Assembly (NCBI GenBank): GCA_003612395.1
Contig: RAYQ01000002.1
Location: 62,001 to 126,000, forward strand
DNA from: Parablautia intestinalis
GTDB lineage: Bacteria; Bacillota; Clostridia; Lachnospirales; Lachnospiraceae
Reading direction: 5' to 3'
Length of the DNA: 64,000 nucleotides
Of the stretch, positions 52,496 through 59,212 are shown one piece after another. The notes below the pieces were generated by a model. It saw only the letters and a program-made list of their open reading frames with translations. It had not been told where the DNA came from and made no database searches. Both the position numbers and the translations under genes were made by a program. How positions within the stretch are numbered: the first letter of the stretch is position 1; every line of letters starts with the position of its first letter.

Positions 52496-53362
52496 ATGGA
52501 AAGGAAATCTGTCATGAGAGAATATGAGCTTGGATTGTACGAAAAGGCAATGCCTGCTCAATTGAGCTGGAAAGAAAAACTACGGGCTGCCGGAGCGGCG
52601 GGATACGATTACGTGGAAATCAGCATAGATGAAACAGAAGAGAAAATCAGACGGATATATATGAGCCGGGAGGAACGTCTGTCTATGATTTATGACATGT
52701 ATGAAACAGGTACGCCGATTCGCTCCATGTGTGTCAGTGCCCTGACCAGATACTCCCTTGGAAATAGTGACAGTGAGCTCAGAAGCAGAGGGCTGGAGAT
52801 TGCCCGGGGAGCCATACAGCTTGCTGAGGATTTGGGAGTACGGATTGTAATGATTCCGGGATACGATATTTACTATGGAGAATCTACGGTACAGACGAAA
52901 CAGTTTTTTGAGGAAAATTTGGAAAAAGTCGTTTTGTTCGCAGCCAGTCTGGGAGTGCTGGTTGAAATGGAAACAATGGAAAATGCCTTTATGAATACGG
53001 TGTGGAAAGCAATGTATCATGTAAGAAAGATTCGATCAGCTTATCTGGGCGTTTATCCGGACTCCGGGAATATTACGAATGCGGCTGTATCTTATGGCTC
53101 AGATGAAGTGCAGGATATTCTCTCCGGAAGGGGGCATATCAGCTCATTGCATTTAAAAGAGAGCCGTCCGGGGAAATTCCGTGAAATTCCTTATGGAGAA
53201 GGACATGTGGACTTTGAAAAAGTTATCCGGGCTGCCTGGAGCATTGGTGTACGAAAATATGTGACAGAGTTCTGGTATCAGGGGAGCAGGACATGGGAGA
53301 AAGATTTGAGCAGCGTCAACGAGAGAATGCGCCGAATTCTGGACGGGCAGATAGGAGTATAA
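52496..53362 (+). CDS. L-ribulose-5-phosphate/L-xylulose-5-phosphate 3-epimerase, UlaE/SgbU type
   Basis: The 288-aa TIM-barrel epimerase begins LGLYEKAMPAQLSWKEKLRA after a short leader. It continues YVEISIDETEEKIRR, SRGLEIARGAIQLAEDLG-like RSRGLEIARGAIQL, MIPGYDIYYGE, LGVYPDSGNIT and IPYGEGHVDFEKV, each matching UlaE. UlaE converts L-xylulose-5-phosphate to L-ribulose-5-phosphate in ascorbate and lyxose use. It is the last gene of the operon. The ATG at 52496 follows GGGAG; an internal ATG at 52514 is possible. Confidence 0.9.
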   Translation: MERKSVMREYELGLYEKAMPAQLSWKEKLRAAGAAGYDYVEISIDETEEKIRRIYMSREERLSMIYDMYETGTPIRSMCVSALTRYSLGNSDSELRSRGLEIARGAIQLAEDLGVRIVMIPGYDIYYGESTVQTKQFFEENLEKVVLFAASLGVLVEMETMENAFMNTVWKAMYHVRKIRSAYLGVYPDSGNITNAAVSYGSDEVQDILSGRGHISSLHLKESRPGKFREIPYGEGHVDFEKVIRAAWSIGVRKYVTEFWYQGSRTWEKDLSSVNERMRRILDGQIGV

Positions 53363-53390
53363 AAGATAAAACATAAAACATATTTATAAT

Positions 53391-53417
53391 AGGGCGTTCC
53401 CACTATGGGCTCGCCCT
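53391..53417 (+). repeat. Hairpin at the operon/mobile-region boundary
   Basis: AGGGCG (53391-53396) pairs with CGCCCT (53412-53417), with an inner CCCA/TGGG stem. It could be the operon terminator, but only TT follows. It partly overlaps the integrase remnant on the other strand. Confidence 0.45.
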
Positions 53418-53517
53418 TAAAACTACGCTTCTTTTTCTGCTTCTTTGCTCCGGTGTAATCGGAATAATAGAATTTACAGAACCATGATTTGGTTGATTCA
53501 TCATAATATGACGGCAT
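53413..53517 (-). pseudogene. N-terminal stub of a tyrosine integrase
   Basis: The first 35 residues read MPSYYDESTKSWFCKFYYSD then YTGAKKQKKKRSF, matching the AP2-like/Arm DNA-binding N-terminus of Tn916-family phage or ICE integrases. After KRSFKG the frame continues only with unrelated sequence. The catalytic domain is gone, so this is a deletion remnant of a mobile element at the edge of the sugar operon. Confidence 0.75.
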
Positions 53518-53666
53518 AAAATATCAGTCCTTTCCTTAAAATTGGGTGCATTTTATAAAGGGCTGTGATATACTGGTTTTGTTCAATGTTAGGTATATCA
53601 TAATCCATTATGGTATCTATTTGAGATGCTCTGGCGGTGGTGCGCTGGGGCATTTTCAAATTATGG

Positions 53667-53695
53667 TTGAAAAATCTGTGCATATGGCATATAAT
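53667..53695 (+). promoter_or_regulatory. Promoter of the antitoxin RNA
   Basis: TTGAAA (53667-53672) and a perfect TATAAT (53690-53695) have a 17-nt spacer. The -10 region and start site, TATAATAT-TTTAAC followed by GAGCCGAA, are repeated in inverted orientation at the toxin promoter. Confidence 0.75.
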
Positions 53696-53701
53696 ATATT
53701 T

Positions 53702-53801
53702 AACAAGAGAGCCGAAAGCTAGAGTACACCTAGCCGCCGGAGTGATAATTTGTTACATGAAGTAGCGCCTTATCTTATCAGGACGAGGGCGCTACTTTTT
53801 G
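53702..53801 (+). ncRNA. Predicted antisense antitoxin RNA (type I)
   Basis: From the promoter at 53667-53695 a transcript of about 100 nt would run to the terminator at 53761-53801, overlapping the last codons and stop of the toxin gene on the opposite strand. It has no ORF with a ribosome site. The layout matches Fst/TxpA-type loci, where a small convergent RNA pairs with the toxin mRNA. Start and end are predicted, not measured. Confidence 0.6.
53761..53801 (+). terminator. Terminator shared by the toxin/antitoxin RNAs
   Basis: AGTAGCGCC (53761-53769) pairs with GGCGCTACT (53788-53796), followed by five Ts. The toxin stop codon on the minus strand lies inside the right arm. Confidence 0.8.
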
Positions 53802-53878
53802 CGTTTGATATTGATAACAAGAGTTATAACGGCGCAAAGCATAATTACGAATGTGAATAAGTCACTGTATGTAACCAT
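53792..53878 (-). CDS. Small hydrophobic toxin, holin-like type I toxin family
   Basis: The 28-aa peptide starts MVTYSDLFTF, has a hydrophobic core VIMLCAVITLVI and ends IKRKK. This is the single membrane helix plus basic tail of the Fst/TxpA-like 'putative holin-like toxin' family. AAAGGAGG lies 7-8 nt upstream of the ATG, a strong ribosome site. An extended upstream frame is an artefact. Such peptides depolarise or damage the cell's own membrane unless silenced by an antisense RNA, which is also predicted here. It is the one gene of this decayed region that looks fully intact. Confidence 0.8.
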   Translation of the reverse strand: MVTYSDLFTFVIMLCAVITLVINIKRKK

Positions 53879-53945
53879 AGCACCAGCCTCCTTTCTTTCG
53901 TCCAGTGGCTGACGCAATCGCCCCTTCGGCTCCCCGGTTAAACAT

Positions 53946-53951
53946 ATTATA
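53946..53951 (-). promoter_or_regulatory. -10 box of the toxin promoter
   Basis: A perfect TATAAT on the minus strand is followed by ATGTTTAAC and GGGGAGCCGAAG, matching the antitoxin promoter's downstream sequence. No good -35 hexamer is present at 17 nt. The predicted mRNA leader is about 60 nt. Confidence 0.55.
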
Positions 53952-54159
53952 TTGTCATGATGCAGTAATTCCTCGATTTGAAATCGGAGTAAACAGATCG
54001 CATTTAAAATGCGAGTGCTCAAGATTGCGCTGTCAGTAAAATGTCCACTATGGCATTTAACAGATTGATATTTTAGTTACGCTTTTTGTATAGCTTTAAG
54101 TCACTCTTGAATTGTGTTGTCAGGTTGAGCTTTAACATGGGCTGTTCCCCCGGAATTAA

Positions 54160-54567
54160 TCGGTTGTTGGATATGTAAGTACGGTAATTACAAATAGACG
54201 TGGTGCCAGACTTCCAAATCCAAATGATTTTTTGATACACTTGAGTGGCTATAATAGAGGGGCATCAGGCGATATATATTTATTGTGCGGTGACGGAAAT
54301 ATGGAACCTATGGCACCTGCAATTAATGAAGCAGCATCTGCAAGAGCACTTACACCAGACGCACAGCCTTGGAAATAGGTAATTGAGATATTTAAGAAAT
54401 TTATTGATAATATTGCAGATGGTCAAGATGATTGGATGGTCTTTGCAGATACGAATCCAAGTTTTAGTATTTATACGCAAATGGCAGTTGCGGCGGTAAA
54501 TCTGAAAAAAGAATGTTTAAATGCAATTGATATGATTGTTGTTTCTAAAAAGTCTGCTAAATTTTGA
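54160..54567 (+). pseudogene. Broken gene of unknown function with in-frame amber stop
   Basis: Frame 1 is coding-like from about 54160 (GARLPNPNDFLIHLSGYNRG, then ASGDIYLLCGDGNMEPMAP) to a TAG at 54376-54378 after AQPWK. It continues in the same frame (VIEIFKKFIDNIADGQDDWM to KKSAKF) to a TGA at 54565. There is no recognisable start codon or ribosome site. I do not recognise the family. It is probably a remnant carried by the mobile element. Confidence 0.5.
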
Positions 54568-54724
54568 ATATCTGAAAAATGGCAGGCATCAAGCAATTTA
54601 TATACTGTCTGTAAAATTTGCGGAGCAGATAATCTGCTTCGTAGTCGTATATATTCTGGTTGATATTCGACGCTTTTGCGCTTATGATATTAATGGAGTA
54701 TTTTACTATTTTAGGGAGTGAAAA

Positions 54725-54903
54725 ATGGAATATATTACAATTAAAGAAGCTGCAAAAAAATGGAATCTTTCCGTAAGGCGAGTACAGACTATATGTAATG
54801 AGGGTATGATACAAGGTACTATAAAATTTGGTCGGCTATTCCGAAAGACGCCGAGAAACCGGCAGATAAGAGGATTAAGTCTAAAAAATATATGAAGCGA
54901 TAA
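54725..54903 (+). pseudogene. Frameshifted excisionase-like helix-turn-helix gene
   Basis: The product begins MEYITIKEAAKKWNLSVRRV then QTICNEGMIQG, the HTH_17/MerR-like fold of small excisionase or helix-turn-helix proteins found on Lachnospiraceae mobile elements. After KFGR the frame shifts: the family-like tail AIPKDAEKPADKRIKSKKYM is read in another frame and ends at TAA 54901-54903. A few bases are evidently missing around 54836. The start has a GGGAG site. Confidence 0.7.
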
Positions 54904-54919
54904 TTATAAAATATACAGT

Positions 54920-55249
54920 TTGAATTATCGTGAGGATAGAAATATAGAAGAATCACTTCAAACGAAGGACAAACAGACAATGCGGAATGTGCTGCAGGAG
55001 TATATACATAAGCATCCGAAATCGTTTACAATGGCTAATGGTGTGCAGCTTAGGCGGGTTGATGAAGACTTTTATAAAGATGTATCAGAAGAAGATGTGG
55101 CAAGACAATTGGAAATTGTGAGAGGGCTTATATATCTGAATGAAGCAAAGCATTGTGCGGCAAAAGAGACAACAAAGGCGTGTTTTAAGAAGTTATTAAA
55201 GCAATCAGGTGTATTTAGCGAGCATGAGATTGAAGTATTGCTTTTATAG
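54920..55249 (+). CDS. Hypothetical protein, probably N-terminally truncated
   Basis: The 109-aa mostly helical and charged product contains QTMRNVLQEYIHKHPKSF and EEDVARQLEIVRGLIYLNEA. The only start is TTG at 54920 with no ribosome site, and the frame is closed by a stop at 54893. The real start was probably lost in the deletions that broke the preceding gene. Function is unknown. Similar small proteins accompany helix-turn-helix genes on integrative elements, which is context only. Confidence 0.5.
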   Translation: MNYREDRNIEESLQTKDKQTMRNVLQEYIHKHPKSFTMANGVQLRRVDEDFYKDVSEEDVARQLEIVRGLIYLNEAKHCAAKETTKACFKKLLKQSGVFSEHEIEVLLL

Positions 55250-55327
55250 AAGAACTCTATTTGTTATGATTGAGTTTTTATTTGAGTTTAATCAGGTATA
55301 AACTCGAAAAATACTCGAAAGGGGATT

Positions 55328-55594
55328 ATGGTGGATAAAACAGACGCAAAAACAGCAATGGAAGAACTGTCTATGATGTTGATTTACTTATCTCATTTTA
55401 CAGAGAGGGACACAATGGCGGATCCAAATAGCAAATATGCATGGAAAGGCTATGATTTTGATGTTCTGAACCTACTTGACGAAAAAGATTACATAAGGCA
55501 AGGTTCTCATCGGTCAAAATCTATGTATATTACTAAAGAAGGCGAAGCAAAGGCAAAAGAGCTTATGGAAAAGTATAACGTGGTGGATTGGTAA
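55328..55594 (+). CDS. DUF6429-like small winged-helix protein
   Basis: The 88-aa protein shows the pattern seen in DUF6429 proteins: AWKGYDFDVLNLLDEKDYI in the middle and KSMYITKEGEAKAKELMEKY at the end, a small winged-helix-like fold. AAAGGGG precedes the ATG. Function is unknown. It lies between the broken excisionase-like region and the AlbA_2 chimera. Confidence 0.65.
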   Translation: MVDKTDAKTAMEELSMMLIYLSHFTERDTMADPNSKYAWKGYDFDVLNLLDEKDYIRQGSHRSKSMYITKEGEAKAKELMEKYNVVDW

Positions 55595-55704
55595 AGAGCT
55601 CGATAAATGCTGTGGAAAACATGGCAAATTATAAGTTAATTTGAATTGGGTAAATGCCATTTCCCTAATTCAACTGCCATAGTACCAATAATGGAGATGA
55701 TTAT

Positions 55705-57270
55705 ATGATTCCAATAAAAATAGAGACCTTGTTAGAAGGGCGCAAAGTAGAGCAAAACCGGATAGAATACAAGGAAGGCTTTAATCCGTCAGAAATTGTG
55801 CACACCATATGTGGTTATGCAAACGATATTGCAGGGGTGGACGGCGGATATCTTGTGATTGGTGTAAAGACAGAAAATGGACTCCCTATTTTGCCGTTGA
55901 TGGATGTATCGGACGAATTGCTTGATGACATTCAATTGAAAATATTCCAATACTGTAACAAAATTGAACCGCGTTATATTCCAAAGATTGAGATTGTGGA
56001 ATATCAAGGGGCAAACTTGGTGTATCTGAAATGTGCAGCGGGTGATGCGGGACCATATCAGGCGCCTGTAGATGTTTATTCTAAAAAGGAAGCGGGTAAA
56101 GAGCAAGACCGCACGATGAAATATTGGATTCGTCCGGCACCGCTTACGGTAGAAGCTAAGCAAAGCGAGATAGCGGAACTTTTTGAAAAATTTGTTGCAA
56201 TACCATTTGTTGACCGTATAAACGGGCGGGCTTCTATGGAACATATACGCAGGGGATATCTTGAAGACTTTATCAGAGAAAGTAACAGTTCATTGATAGA
56301 GGAACTTAATGTGCGTTCCTTGGAAGACTTATTGGTATCCGAGGAAGTGGCAGAGGAAAAAGATGAGAGAATAGCAATCAAAAATATTGGTCTGCTTATG
56401 TTTGGGGAAAGACCGGACAAGTTGATTTCAGGAAGTAAGATTGAGCTGGTGCGTTTTCATGATAAGGAAGCAGAGGCGTCTGATTTTACTGAGAAGACTT
56501 TTTACGGTCCGATATGGAAACAGGCAAGAGACGCGCTAGACTACATTAAGACAACTGTAATTGAGGAAAAGGTTGTAAAGGTCGATGGAAGGGCGGAAGC
56601 GGACCGTTTTTTCAACTATCCGTATAATGCTTTGGAAGAAGCACTTGTAAATGCGGTTTTACACAAAAATTATAAAGAGGATGTGCCGGTAGAGATTCGG
56701 ATTTATTTGGATCAGATTCAGATTATCAATTTTCCCGGACCGGATCATTATATTGATATGGAAAAGTTTGCGGCGGGGAAAATCAGGGCGAGAAGATACA
56801 GAAATCCCAAGATTGGAGAATTTTTTAAAGAAATTGATTTGTCCGAGAAGAAATCGACAGGCATATCAAAAATTTTGCGCGAATTAAAAAAAATGGCTCA
56901 CCGTTGCCAGAGTTTGAAACGGATGCAGACAGTGGAGAACCAGAGGTTTGAAATAAAAAGGTTTGTGGTGGAGAATGGATTTGAAATTGGAGGATGGATT
57001 GAAGAGACTGGGTTATCTGCAGAAATAGAAAGAAATCTGATAAGCCAAAGAACAAAAGAGGCATTGGCACGGAAAAAGGCAGATGGTGTGGTACTTGGAC
57101 GTCCAAAAGGAAGCAAATCAAGTCATGTAAAATTATCAGGTAAAGAGCAGACAATAAAAGATTTAAGGGAGCAGGGTGTCACAATATCAGAGATAGCAAG
57201 AATATTTAAAGTAAATCGAGCAACTGTTAGCTTATTTATTAAAGAGCATTTGAATATAGGAGGAGAATAG
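55705..57270 (+). CDS. AlbA_2/HATPase (RecG-like) protein joined to a serine-recombinase C-terminus
   Basis: Residues about 15-130 are an AlbA_2/Schlafen-type putative DNA-binding domain (EYKEGFNPSEIVHTICGYAN, GGYLVIGVKTENG). Residues about 290-395 are the HATPase_c_4 region (NALEEALVNAVLHKNY, STGISKILRELKK). At an A8 tract (56886-56893) the frame departs from the family's expected NGSPLPEFETD, which is present one base out of frame and would end at TGA 56949-56951. The shifted frame reads about 40 non-homologous residues and then LSAEIERNLISQRTKEALAR and GRPKGSKS with a terminal helix-turn-helix (residues 437-521), the C-terminus of a Hin/Pin-type serine recombinase without its catalytic domain. 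It is either a pseudogene fusion or a slippage-dependent product. Confidence 0.7.
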   Translation: MIPIKIETLLEGRKVEQNRIEYKEGFNPSEIVHTICGYANDIAGVDGGYLVIGVKTENGLPILPLMDVSDELLDDIQLKIFQYCNKIEPRYIPKIEIVEYQGANLVYLKCAAGDAGPYQAPVDVYSKKEAGKEQDRTMKYWIRPAPLTVEAKQSEIAELFEKFVAIPFVDRINGRASMEHIRRGYLEDFIRESNSSLIEELNVRSLEDLLVSEEVAEEKDERIAIKNIGLLMFGERPDKLISGSKIELVRFHDKEAEASDFTEKTFYGPIWKQARDALDYIKTTVIEEKVVKVDGRAEADRFFNYPYNALEEALVNAVLHKNYKEDVPVEIRIYLDQIQIINFPGPDHYIDMEKFAAGKIRARRYRNPKIGEFFKEIDLSEKKSTGISKILRELKKMAHRCQSLKRMQTVENQRFEIKRFVVENGFEIGGWIEETGLSAEIERNLISQRTKEALARKKADGVVLGRPKGSKSSHVKLSGKEQTIKDLREQGVTISEIARIFKVNRATVSLFIKEHLNIGGE

Positions 57271-57271
57271 A

Positions 57272-57496
57272 ATGTCTGAAATTAAATTTGAAATTCAAGA
57301 AGAATTAGGAACACTGTCTGAAAGTCCGAAAGGCTGGACAAAGGAAGTAAATCTTATTTCATGGAATAGCGCCGCGCCAAAGTATGATATAAGAGATTGG
57401 GCGCCGAATCATGAAAAAATGGGAAAGGGGATTACATTAACGACAGAGGAGGCAAAGGCATTATATAGGATTTTAGCGAAAATAGTGAAAGAATAA
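57272..57496 (+). CDS. YdbC-family PC4-like single-stranded nucleic acid-binding protein
   Basis: The 74-aa protein matches the YdbC/PC4-like family: ISWNSAAPKYDIRDWAPNHE and KMGKGITLTTEEAKALYRIL. The family forms dimers that bind single-stranded DNA. It starts two bases after the preceding stop, using that gene's GGAGGAGAA end as ribosome site, so it is translated from the same mRNA. It looks intact. Confidence 0.85.
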   Translation: MSEIKFEIQEELGTLSESPKGWTKEVNLISWNSAAPKYDIRDWAPNHEKMGKGITLTTEEAKALYRILAKIVKE

Positions 57497-57602
57497 ATCG
57501 GTAAAGGAAAAAGCAGTTAGGAATAGCGCGAAAATGCGATAACTGAAAGTCTGTAAAATTATGATTAAGCTAATGATACTTATAGAAAGGACAAGAATAT
57601 AA

Positions 57603-58112
57603 ATGATACAACCTGATAAAATAAGGGCAGAAGCCAGGAAAAAAGAAAACGAAAATATTAAGTTCCGTACTTTCTTGAAATGTCATGCGGATGAGGACGA
57701 GTTAGACAAGCAATTTTTACGACTACATAAAGAACTTTTTGCAGGCTATGATTGCAGTAAATGCAGAAATTGCTGTAAGATGTATAAAGGAAGTATTCCG
57801 GCAGAAGATATTGATAAGGATGCACAATATTTAGAAATAACGCCCGATCAGTTTATTGATACTTACCTGGAAAAAGAAGAGTATGGCATGAATTATCAGA
57901 CCAAACATAAACCATGCGATTTTTTACAGGAAGATGGCAATTGTAAATTGGGAGATTGCAAACCGGACAGTTGTAAAAAATATCCGTATACCGATCAGCC
58001 GGAAAGATTATCAAGTTTGCTGAGTATATTGGATACGATAGAAATATGTCCGGCAGCTTTTGAAATTTTTGAGAGATTAAAGATAGAGTACAGGTTTAGA
58101 GTGCGAAGATAA
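57603..58112 (+). CDS. YkgJ-family cysteine-cluster protein
   Basis: The 169-aa protein has the zinc/iron-chelating CxxCC cluster: YDCSKCRNCCKMYKG near residue 50, then HKPCDFLQEDGNCKLGDCKP and DSCKKYPYT near 110. The family (COG0727) may coordinate iron or zinc and is often annotated as Fe-S oxidoreductase-like. The exact role is unknown. GAAAGGAC precedes the start. It marks the right end of the mobile-like region. Confidence 0.85.
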   Translation: MIQPDKIRAEARKKENENIKFRTFLKCHADEDELDKQFLRLHKELFAGYDCSKCRNCCKMYKGSIPAEDIDKDAQYLEITPDQFIDTYLEKEEYGMNYQTKHKPCDFLQEDGNCKLGDCKPDSCKKYPYTDQPERLSSLLSILDTIEICPAAFEIFERLKIEYRFRVRR

Positions 58113-58146
58113 GGAAAGAAGGATATATGTGGTGTACTAATAACTG

Positions 58147-58202
58147 ACAAATTTGTGCCCGGCCCAAATTCGAGGGCTGAGGGCAAGAATGGGGGTTTTT
58201 TT
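58147..58202 (+). repeat. Palindromic module before the URO-D family gene
   Basis: ACAAATTTGTGCCC, then GGCCCAAATT, GGGCTGAGGGC and AGAATGGGGG lead to the ATG at 58203. The order and bases match the module at 36468-36516 between nadK and argR. The GGGGG acts as ribosome site 7 nt from the start. Confidence 0.7.
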
Positions 58203-59162
58203 ATGACAAAAAAAGAACGGGTATGGAGTGTAATTCAGGGGAAGGAGGCGGATCATGTTCCCACAGGGTTCAGCCTTCATTTTGCGAAAGAAAAAGCGTC
58301 AGGGGAAGAAGGCGTTAAATCCCACCTCAAATTTTTCCGGGAGACGGATACGGATATCATTAAGATTATGAATGAAAATCTGGTTCCTGATGTGGGAGAA
58401 ATCAAAGTGCCAAAGGACTGGGATAAGATTCCCTCCTATTCCCTCAGGGATGATTTCATGCAGCGGCAGATTGAAATGACACAAAGAATTATGGAACAGG
58501 CGGACGGGGATGCATTTGCAATTGGAACTCTTCACGGTGTGTGTGCCAGCGCGATTCATCCCATAGAAGCCAGATATGGATATGAAAAAGTAAGGGAGCT
58601 GTTTTGCACCCACATCCGGGAAAACAAAGCTCCGGTGATAGAAGCCTTTAAAAGGATTACGGATGGCATGTGCCAGCTGGCGGCCAAATACAAAGAGCTT
58701 GGGCTTGAGGGAATTTACTATGCGGCTTTAGGCGGAGAAATGCGTTATTTTACGGATGAAGAATTTAAAGAATGCATTGAACCCTTTGACCGGCAGATCC
58801 TGAAGGCATCAAGAGAGGCAGGAGGAGTAAATTTTCTGCATATATGTAAAAATGGCCTGAATATGAAACGCTATGAAGGGTATGGTGATTTAGCTGACGT
58901 AGTGAATTGGGGAGTATATGAAACGGATTTTAGCCTGAAAGAAGGCCAAAGGATGTTCCCGGGAACTGCTATAATGGGCGGACTTGCTAATCGAAGCGGT
59001 GTACTGGTGGATGGCACAATCGGGGAATTACAGGATGCAGTAAAAGAAATTATACATACCTTCGGAAAGAAGGGATTTATTTTAGGGGCAGACTGTACAC
59101 TTCCCACTGAAATTGACTATGCAAGAATTAAGGCGATGACACAAGCAGCCAGAGAAGCGTAA
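58203..59162 (+). CDS. Uroporphyrinogen decarboxylase (URO-D/MtaA/CmuA) family protein
   Basis: The 319-aa protein is in the URO-D family that includes heme UroD and corrinoid methyltransferases. It begins MTKKERVWSVIQGKEADHVP, a typical MtaA-like N-terminus, and ends with GGLANRSGVLVDGT and LGADCTLPTEIDYARIKAMT, where the conserved Cys may bind zinc. The start motif and absence of other heme genes favour a methyltransferase-like role over heme synthesis. The ATG at 58203 is preferred because an upstream frame would run through the repeat module. Confidence 0.85.
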   Translation: MTKKERVWSVIQGKEADHVPTGFSLHFAKEKASGEEGVKSHLKFFRETDTDIIKIMNENLVPDVGEIKVPKDWDKIPSYSLRDDFMQRQIEMTQRIMEQADGDAFAIGTLHGVCASAIHPIEARYGYEKVRELFCTHIRENKAPVIEAFKRITDGMCQLAAKYKELGLEGIYYAALGGEMRYFTDEEFKECIEPFDRQILKASREAGGVNFLHICKNGLNMKRYEGYGDLADVVNWGVYETDFSLKEGQRMFPGTAIMGGLANRSGVLVDGTIGELQDAVKEIIHTFGKKGFILGADCTLPTEIDYARIKAMTQAAREA

Positions 59163-59212
59163 AAGAGCAGATACCCAAATTTACGAAAAACTGCCGGCAG
59201 GGAGATTTGGCG

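Noticed and set aside
53501-53683. 60-codon minus-strand ORF upstream of the integrase stub
   Set aside because: It overlaps the integrase start and the antitoxin promoter, has no ribosome site and low coding character.
53879-54022. Longer version of the minus-strand toxin with an extra 48 residues
   Set aside because: The extension crosses the toxin promoter and the AGGAGG site; the 28-aa form has the correct family N-terminus.
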